This document shows, piece by piece, positions 56,366-64,000 of a stretch of DNA of 64,000 nucleotides; the first letter of the stretch is position 1; each line of letters begins with the position of its first letter. Made by a program: the position numbers and the translations under genes. Source of the stretch: Trichosphaerium sp. ATCC 40318. Taxonomy: Eukaryota > Discosea > Flabellinia > Trichosidae. The stretch spans positions 248,001-312,000 of the forward strand of contig JALMLS010000075.1 of NCBI GenBank assembly GCA_038496445.1. The letters are read 5' to 3'. The notes under the pieces were generated by a model. The model did no database searches. It saw only the letters and a program-made list of their open reading frames with translations, and was not told the origin of the DNA.

Positions 56366-57894
56366 TCATTTTTGAATGGCACCTTCCCCAGAATTATTTT
56401 GGGCAACAATGGTGGCCGGTACTCGTGGAGTTAATCCGTCTCCTGGTAGTATAGTGATTACATCTGCTTGCTTGATGATACGTTGAGTAATACCACATTG
56501 TAGTCCTGGACGCATGAGAAGCTTTACAATAGGCACAATGGCATTTTGACGAGATTGGTGAGATGCTGGATTGTATTGTTCTTTCGGTCTTGGACGAAAG
56601 TACTTGATTTTCGGGTTCAGTTTACTTTCCATTGTATGTAGCAATGACACAGCCTGCGAAGAAATCTCATGTATCGTTCTTTTAGTTTCCTCGTCTAAGA
56701 ATCCATCAGTAACATAAATAGTGCAAGACTGCTTACCAAGTATGAAGCTAAACGACTTAAACAGCTCGAAAACCGAGTCTCGTACAAGCTGTGATACAGT
56801 CTCAAGCCTTTGTATTACGTTAGATGTGATAGCGTTAAATCAACTTACTTTTTGGGGTCGTCAAGGTCTTCCACTTTGTACTGGAGCTTGTTGTTAAGAG
56901 CGAAGGTTGACCAATTGATAGCAAGAACGCCAAACAACTGCGAATAAAAGAGACTGCTCTCTTCATCTGCGATTGATGTCACCGACCTACAAGTTATTAA
57001 TATAACAAAGTCCACATGGAGAAAAAACCTAAACCCATACGTTACATCAAGATAGAGATTAGATACATTGTCAAAGAACGTTTCATATTGCTCCAAAAAA
57101 TCGCGAACACTGTCATCGTTTTGAGTACCAGAGAGCTTGACCATAAAGCGTTTGTTCTCCTCTTTCTTGGTCTCCAAAATATCATTAAACTTCTCTTGGG
57201 CTGTTTGTAGTTCTTTCGTATGCGACAGATGGTCTTTTTTGATTTTATCTCTGAGAGACTTTACTTCTTTTTGGGCTTCTATTTTTTCTTTTCGTAGCTT
57301 GTTGACTGCGTCACCGTGCTGTTTCTCTAGCGTTGTAATACGATCTTTCAAAGCCTTTTGGTCTCTCTTGTTGGCACGTTGTTCGCTTCCAAGTTTGTTT
57401 TTTTCGGCTTCCCATGCTCTCTTCGCGGTTTGGTGGGTAGCTCTGAGTTCTCGGAGTTTACTGGAATGGTCTGAGTCATTCTTTCGAATTTTTGATCGCA
57501 GGTCGCTCTCTATCGCCTTTGACTTAGCTTTCTCTTCCTTTAGCTTGATGTTCTCTTTCTTGACGCTTGCTAGTTCATCTTTTAACGCTTTTAGAGTAGC
57601 TTGGAGATCGTCTTGTTCTTTTTTTTGGTTTTGTAGATGTTGGTCCCATGTTTGTTGTTGATGCTCGCTTGGTTTGCTACCTTTGCAGACGGTATTCCAT
57701 ACTTTCTTTACGTCATCTTTTGTAAACAACAAGCCAGACGGACCAAAGATCGAGAAATATGGCGCAGCGCTAATTTTAGCGTAGTGAGCGTGATTGAAGC
57801 CGCTCGTACGCAAATAATTCCAAATTACAGTCTCCGCTATACCACGAGCAAATCCAGCCGAGTAAACGTAACTATCAGTACTAATTTCAGCCAT
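56366..57894 (-). CDS. Gene E: coiled-coil family protein with C-terminal extension
   Basis: Start ATG 57894 (MAEISTDSYVYSAGFARGIA). The N-terminal domain (ETVIWNYLRTSGFNHAHYAK, then YFSIFGPSGLLFTKDDVKKV) pairs with gene B. A long coiled coil follows (LASVKKENIKLKEEKAKSKA; RDQKALKDRITTLEKQHGDA; EVKSLRDKIKKDHLSHTKEL). Family blocks: EENKRFMVKLSGTQNDD, FYSQLFGVLAINWSTFALNN, LVRDSVFELFKSF, ISSQAVSLLHTMESKLN, MRPGLQCGITQRIIKQ. Unlike B, C and D, the protein continues past ITILP with about 22 residues (GDGLTPRVPATIVAQNNSGE). Four exons in the same phases as B and C. Converges with Hsp70-3. The last exon is nearly identical in DNA to that of gene D. Confidence 0.83.
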
Positions 57895-57931
57895 GTGTAG
57901 GTAATGATGAAGACGTTTTTAAAGTGACTAA

Positions 57932-57942
57932 TCTCTGAGAGA
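57932..57942. promoter_or_regulatory. Palindromic element before gene E
   Basis: A perfect TCTCTGAGAGA, 37 bases upstream of the gene E start codon on the minus strand. Confidence 0.7.
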
Positions 57943-58141
57943 GTGATTGGCTTAACATCCAATTGTTTAAGTATGTTTGTGGCTGTAAAATTGGTTGTCA
58001 ACGTTTTTATGATAAGATGACAATCTAATTTTATTCCATTTGTCCTTACATGTCTTTCTTGGCATTGGGTTTTTGTACTAGTACTTGCTGTTAAGTCACG
58101 TGAAAATCCGTTCTTTTATCACAAGTATAATCTTCAGTAGT

Positions 58142-61100
58142 ATGTCACAACACGTAATTCTTGCGTTGTTGGCTATAATATTAACCGCAAGCGTTGTACA
58201 CGCGGATGAAAAAACTTTTGATTGCCCTATGCGCGAAATGGCATTGAAATACGCCATGAAGGTACCTGTTTGTATGCCATCCTCTAGAGCTTATAAAACT
58301 TAGGTACAACCGTTTCGTACAAAAGAAAACTTTCAAGATATCGCAGACGCTTTAAATGGCGCTAAAGAAGCTCAAAATTGTTCAATAAAAGTACGTTAAT
58401 GGCCGACTTTAGCCTCAAGACATTATTTTCATTGCTAGCCTAAAATCACGTGTAGGTACCGACAGACTTTGTTGGCGGTAACAGAATACCTTCGTTTCCT
58501 ATTCGCGACGCTCCCAACGCTGAAACGTTTTATGTTGATGCCATACGAGGTATGCTAGCTAACTAGTCACCAAAAAAACGGAAAAATGAAAAGGGAAACG
58601 GTAACTTCTTTTTTAATTGTTGAAAAATAGGAAGCGACTCAAACCCTGGAACAATCAATAAACCTTTCCAAAGTATTCACAAAGCTATTGAAGCACCTTC
58701 TTCATATACAGGAGCAGTCATCGTGCTACGAAAGGGTACTTTCCATTTGAGCAGGTACGAAAAATTCCAAAGAAATGTCTGAAAGGTTTTCGGTTCAGTT
58801 TTTTTTTTCGACCAGGGTGTTGTATTACTACTCTTTAAATCTTTTTGTGGTTTATAGTATCACGTATCTCTGCTAACATCTTTTTCAACAGCACCATTAC
58901 GTTTACGCCCAAATACAATGGCCTTACGATACAAAACTATCCTAACGAAGAAGTGAGTGATAAAATTCCACGTGATTTTCCTTCTCTATTTACCTGTATT
59001 CACCAAAACTTGCTTTAGGTATGGATTAGTGGCGCAAGGTTGATTCAGCCAGAATGGAAACCATACAAAGTGTCCAGCGGTGAGAATATATACGTAACAA
59101 CACTCAGGTATAGTTGTCGTTCTTAAATATTGCTAATAATTTCTTTCAAGTGATGTTGTGAACGTACAAGGTTTGAGAATAAACACTGAAAGGTCAATAC
59201 GGGCTCGTTACCCTAACGCCAATCCAGGTGCGTCTTAAAGAGTTGTATTAGTTTACACGTGTTGATAACAAAACCCTTAGAGTTTGGGTTTGGATCTACG
59301 TTGAAAGCCAAGTCTTGGTTAAAACCAAATCTGCCTACAATACCGAAAGAAGAAATCTTCCCTAAAGTTCCTTTCCGTAATACTTCAACAGAGTTTCAAA
59401 GATACCAACTTGGCATTGGAGGTCCTTGTGAACATTTTACACCTCCAGCTGGGTATTGGTGTGGTAATGAGACCCATGGAGGAGGCGCTGTAACTTACAA
59501 GTACATGATACTTTCGTAATCTGTTCTAAATTACAACACAGAATCCCTACTGGTTTAGTCGCTGATAAAAAAATATTACCAAACACTCCTTACAAAAACG
59601 CCATTGGTGCAGTTATACAAGCGTGGCGTCCCGCACATTGGGCATCATGGATGTTTGAGGTGACAATGATTAGTATTATAAAGCGCTTCTGAAGTAACAC
59701 GTGATGTAGGTTGGCAGTTATGTAGCATCTTCAGGAACTTTTACTTTCTCAAAAGGAGGTTTCCAAGGCGCACGTGGCAATGAGAAAGGAGATGAGTTTT
59801 ACATTGAAAACGTATTTGAGGAGTTAGATAGCGAGAATGAGTGGTTCTTTGATACTCAAACGAAAATGTTGTATCTTTGGTACAACGGCACTGGTTCGCC
59901 TCCAGTAGACACAGTGTTTGAAGTCACGAATCTTAAGGTACATCAAGTAATGCAATAACATATTGACGGTATGCTACAGACATTGTTCACCTACCAAGGA
60001 ACACAGTCAAGCCCTGTAAAAGAAATTGTCTTTAGAGGCGTTGGATTCAAGGATACAGTTTACACTTACCTTGATCCTCATGGTATGCCTTCTGGAGGTG
60101 ACTGGGGTCTTCAACGTTCTGGAGCTCTGTTTTTTCAAGGAACAGAAAAATGTGAAATTGACTCTTGCGTGTTTTCAAAGCTTGATGGTAACGCTATCAT
60201 GATTTCTGGGTACAATCGTAACACCACTATTCAACGAAACGAATTTAAGTGGATTGGTGACTCATGCATAGCCTCTTGGGGTGATGCTAAAGGTAAACTG
60301 GAAATTACACTAAGTTTTAAAAACTTACTGTTTGAGAAGGTACTTTGTACAATATGGGTTGGGATGGTACAGGTGGTGATCAGCCTAGATTTAATATTAT
60401 TAAGAACAATCTAGCTCATGAAACTGGTATCTGGGTACACATAACTCACTATTTTATGCGCATTTGCTTCTAATAACCTGGGGTTTTTTAGGAAAAGCAA
60501 TCGTCTTTTTATTTCCAGGCAAAAACAAGTCAGACTCTATTAGAGGGCAACATATTCTACAACGGTCCTCGTGCTGGTGTCAACTTTAACGATGGATTTG
60601 GAGGTGGTCATTTTATGACAACTAATGTTATTTTCAATACCTGTCGCGAATCTGGAGATCACGTGAGCATACTTTCAATTTATGACTTTTACACTTTGTC
60701 GAACACATCAACTCAATTGTTTCTTGTAGGGACCATTCAATAGCTGGGATCGCCAAGTATGTTTTTATTAACACATCGTTTTAATAGACTCACAACATGT
60801 TAGGTTTATGTTACAAAAGTAAGAGATGGAACACCAAGCACAATCAAAGAGTGGGATGAAATTACAAAGAACTTTATCATTGCAAATTACAACAGGTTTG
60901 GTTTCTATTTGCGAAGTTGATTTCATTAACTGATGCGTTTCTAGTAAAGAGGCAATCGATAATGACGACGGTTCGCGCTATTATAAAACGCATAATAATG
61001 TGTTTGTATACAGTGGAAACGGCATGAAGGTAAGCCAGAAGAAGTTTAATTTCTTTTTCTTCTGATACCTCGTAAGAGCGATTTTGGAGGCCATGACAAC

Positions 61101-61520
61101 CGTCACTACTACAACGTATATGCATACGTTGCAACAGGATTTGAACTTTACAACACTCAATTGGCAGGCCATGAAGATTACTTCTATGGTGTACGCTACA
61201 CAAGTGTATTTCATTTCAGTACTCGCTTACACTCTTGATATTAGAACTACTTAGTAATGACAAAAGATGGCAAGTACGGTACTCCTCAGTGTAAGGCGCC
61301 GGGAAAGACAGTTGTTCATGACAACAAAGTGTTTACACCAAACGCTAAGGTAAGCAAACTCTGACTTAATAAAATTATCTAACACATGATTAAGGTAGAG
61401 GAATGTGGTATGTCTCTTGAAGATTGGCAAAAACAAGGAGGTGATCCAGGAACTACTGTTGGTAAAATTCCTCCTGACGCTGATTTGTTAAAACAAATGG
61501 CCACCACGTTAGATCTGTGA
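58142..61520 (+). CDS. Secreted right-handed parallel beta-helix protein (polysaccharide lyase/DUF1565 type)
   Basis: Signal peptide MSQHVILALLAIILTASVVH (then A), followed by about fifteen exons. The N-terminal helix-capping motif FYVDAIR joined to GSDSNPGTINKPFQSIHKAI is the DUF1565-type entry into a right-handed beta-helix. Rungs follow: TITFTPKYNGLTIQNYPNEE, VWISGARLIQPEW, IVFRGVGFKDTVYTYLD, CEIDSCVFSKLDGNAIMISG, NTTIQRNEFKWIGDSCIAS, LLEGNIFYNGPRAGVNFN, HNNVFVYSGNGM, ATGFELYNTQLAGHEDYF, and the tail PPDADLLKQMATTLDL. Such proteins bind or cleave acidic polysaccharides in the extracellular space. No catalytic residues could be assigned, so lyase activity is not claimed. Converges with the lectin-bearing gene that follows. 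Confidence 0.75.
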
Positions 61521-61701
61521 ATCAACCATTCTGCTACCTCACATTAAAATTGCAACTAGTTGAAGAAAGAGTTTATTTTTCTAATAAAAAACGAGTTGTT
61601 TCAAGGTGTAACAGTTCTAAACTTCCAGTGTTGATTTTCATTTGTATTACTAGAGCCCCACAATTTGACAAGTTGCATTCCGTCTATTAAAAAGCTTAGA
61701 A

Positions 61702-64000
61702 CTATTTTACACGGAATAATGGTTTCGCTACAAACTTGAACGACAAAAGACATGCAAAAAAAAAAAAATTTATTGTACCTCCTCCGTTGCCACCGTCAAT
61801 TGAGAATCCAGGCGCATTTCTCTTTTCGAGTCTGAATACATTGTTTGAAATGCGAACTACATTAATCTGTTAGTTTATTCAAAACGAATTGATTTGTTGT
61901 ATAATCTTTGTCACGTGCCTTTCTTCCAATGCTGGTTTCGGTTTCCATCTATGCAACGATACAGAGCTACCTTTCTTCCATATGCACCACCATCACCAGC
62001 ATCCAAACAGTGATAGGTAGTGTCTTTTCTGAATCTAAAGAATCCTCCCCCAACACTTTCTTCAACCCACTGTTGGTTGTCGTTGTCGATATTCTCGTAC
62101 CACAGCCATATCTAAAAACAACGCATCAGGAATTGAAGAGACGAGAATCTACGCACTTGTCTGTTATCTTCGACACCAGGTCTACTATCCATTGCAAAAT
62201 TCAAAGCGTTTCCTTTTTGCATTGTGATTATCTTTTTATCATTAGAAGGCAATGGTGGTGGAGGTGTTGAGTTTGGATCACCTTAACATAAAATGTAAGC
62301 AATAGCAATAACGGATTGTTATGTACCGGCAACAGACACTGTTAGTCGTCCATTTGATGCTGCTCCCTAATGCAAGTGAGAAATCGACATTATCCTTATG
62401 TGGTGATCATACTTGAACTGCGAATACGATTGGTCGTCCAGTTAATAATATATCTCCTGAAAGATACAAATAAAACGTTGGTGAGTTCGATTTCACTGGA
62501 GTAGATCTTGTCATTTCGCGATACGTTCCAGGCAGAATAGTATTAGGATTGCCTTCAGAAAAAACAAGTCAGTAAGACCACGTGATGGGTAAGTCGCTTG
62601 GTACCCGAAAAAGTTAATGTCGAAGAACCGTATCTCATTTTCAACTTCAGTGGGTAGTAGAAAGGAGCATTTCCCTTTGAGTAGTGTCAATATAATGTAT
62701 AAAACAGTTGCTTAAAGACGAACCCCATTCCACATTTTTACAGTAACATACAACCTTCCATTTCTGATATCAGTCTCAACACTTTCTGGATAAAACGCAT
62801 ATCCCATCCTCCGAGCATCCTTGATGAATTTAATCGGGAGAAAAACTAAGAAAAAGAAGGCGTACTATAATAGCTCTTTGCTTGACACTATTACTTACGC
62901 CGCTACCAAACAGAGCGCTGGCTCTATAAAAAGTTTGTTAGCACTGTGGGACTCTACGTTCATGTACCCCATCCACGAAGTATGTGAATAATCGACGCTA
63001 TCTTCGTAGTTTTGTGCTGTAAATTTATTGTTTTTACAAGCACCATGAGGATCTATTCAATAGCGTTAACTTGGTTACCAAACAACAAGGAAAGACTATT
63101 GCCTGTTGAGAATATACACAATCCAACATCAGGTCTGAATTCTCCGCCTATTGGAGCTGTTTTCCAGTTATCAAGGCCATCATTCAATTCCATTTGGCCC
63201 ACAAAAGAGTGCTGGTTACCCAAGGTATCACGACACTGTACAAGATATTAAAACGCTGTCACTAGTTGGTTGTCCTTACAAAAGAGTCATCATGGAACCC
63301 AATGTTGAGATCTGATCCTTTGAATGTACCAAGGGCATCAGGATACCTAGCTTGTACAGGAGTGATCTGAAAAGAGCTTTGTGAACTGAGTTAGTTCAAC
63401 AACGGTTGATAAATACTAGTACTCTGTAAATGTTTCAAGGAGCATGTTCAAAAAAGAGTTTGGTGCTTTAGGACAACCTTTTCTTTGGTTCCACTCTATA
63501 TGAACAGTTTAAGGCTATGTAAGTCTATAACAGTTGTCGAGTACCTCCCCAATGTCCATAAAAACCGACTTGAATGACACCTTCGAGCAGTTTAAGAAAA
63601 CAATACAATCGAAAACAAAAACATACCTAAGCGTTCATCTCCATCATACGTTCTACCAAGCTCTTCTATCAAGTTTTTCACAGCATTTCTCAAGTTGGTG
63701 TTGGTATAATCTGGTAAAACGCCTAAAATTCCACGTTACTGAGAATATATCTTGTAAGTGCAAACCATCTTTGTCTCCTTCATCATTGTAGTAAGTGCAA
63801 AAGTTCAAGCCTGGAAGCAAAAACCCTGGAACTGCATCACCAGGATTCAAAGTTACGCTGGGATAGTCAAGGTATACTCGAATGACAGAGTGATGTCCAC
63901 GTGCTGACACTATTTTTGGAATAATGTTAGCAAGTTTGAAAACCATTATTTGTAAACTCCTTGCCTTCGTTTAAATAAGGTTCTAATCCAGTGTTGAATG
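61702..64000 (-). CDS. Secreted-type DUF4874/DUF4832 glycoside-hydrolase-like protein with ricin-B-type lectin domain, 5' partial
   Basis: The gene enters from the right edge. Exons read VSARGHHSVIRVYLDYPSVT, LEEGLNFCTYYNDEG-like text around 63790, NLIEELGRTYDGDERL, GVIQVGFYGHWG joined to EWNQRKGCPKAPNSF, ITPVQARYPDALGTFKGSD, IGFHDDSF and QMELNDGLDNWKTAPIGG. The VQxGFxGxWGEW, RYP and HDD motifs are those of DUF4832/DUF4874 proteins, probable TIM-barrel glycosidases. After a Pro-rich linker comes a beta-trefoil lectin: KGNALNFAMDSRP, WYENIDNDNQQWVEES, YHCLDAGDGGAYGRKVALY and CIDGNRNQHWKK, with two QxW motifs. That lectin part is a carbohydrate-binding module. The stop is either 61911 or, with one more intron and a third partial trefoil unit (FSIDGGNGGG), 61702. 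The true start lies outside the window. Confidence 0.7.

Noticed and set aside
57137-57661. 174-residue Ser/Phe-rich plus-strand frame
   Set aside because: It is the antisense shadow of the gene E coiled coil. The same effect produces the frames at 33775-34158 and 25953-26360.

Overview
This is nuclear DNA of a compact-genome, intron-rich unicellular eukaryote, with about 37% GC by eye. Most genes carry several short introns of roughly 45-60 bp (GTAAGT or GTACGT donors, TTTAG or CAG acceptors), and intergenic gaps are small. The gene set includes a filamin-repeat protein, an Rh-type ammonium channel, an ankyrin-SAM-TKL kinase, a Rac-like GTPase, HSPA12-type Hsp70s and a vWA domain. It fits an amoebozoan or related protist best; that placement is inference from gene content. 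No prokaryotic, organellar or viral genes were recognised.

Layout. 0-12 kb: the edge of a possible tyrosine recombinase, a nucleotide-sugar dehydrogenase, an intron-containing histone H3 variant, a coiled-coil RING protein, a secreted Cys/Arg-rich peptide, a CBS-domain protein and a small acidic-tailed nuclear-type protein. 12.5-22.4 kb: a C2-like/ankyrin/SAM/TKL kinase, a TMEM135-like membrane protein, a filamin-repeat protein and an Rh ammonium transporter. 22.8-25.3 kb and 45.2-47.6 kb: two arms of a 2.5 kb inverted repeat, each carrying one copy of a secreted Cys-rich (PAN/apple-like) gene. Between the arms: an unrecognised coiled-coil gene, the first Hsp70/coiled-coil cluster (28-37 kb), a Rac-like GTPase, a TMEM184-like protein and an LRR membrane protein. 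48-51 kb: a MITE-like element, a fragment of the inverted repeat and an F-box/NHL gene. 51-58 kb: the second Hsp70/coiled-coil cluster. 58-64 kb: two convergent secreted carbohydrate-active-type genes.

The most unusual content is a family of five genes (A-E) that code for proteins I cannot assign to any known family. Each has a conserved N-terminal region, a long coiled coil and a strongly conserved C-terminus. They are interleaved with three HSPA12-like Hsp70 genes. Every promoter of the set carries a near-perfect 11-bp palindrome, TCTCTGAGAGA, in most cases 27-45 bp before the start codon. Block B-Hsp70-C at 29.9-34.9 kb is mirrored as D-Hsp70-E at 51.2-57.9 kb, and the Hsp70 in the second block is fused to a vWA domain. 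The shared element, repeated pairing and shared divergent promoters suggest a co-regulated two-component chaperone/coiled-coil system. Its function is unknown.

Limits: exon boundaries were read by eye. Several genes show one-nucleotide frame breaks, some at homopolymers, that could be assembly errors or real lesions.
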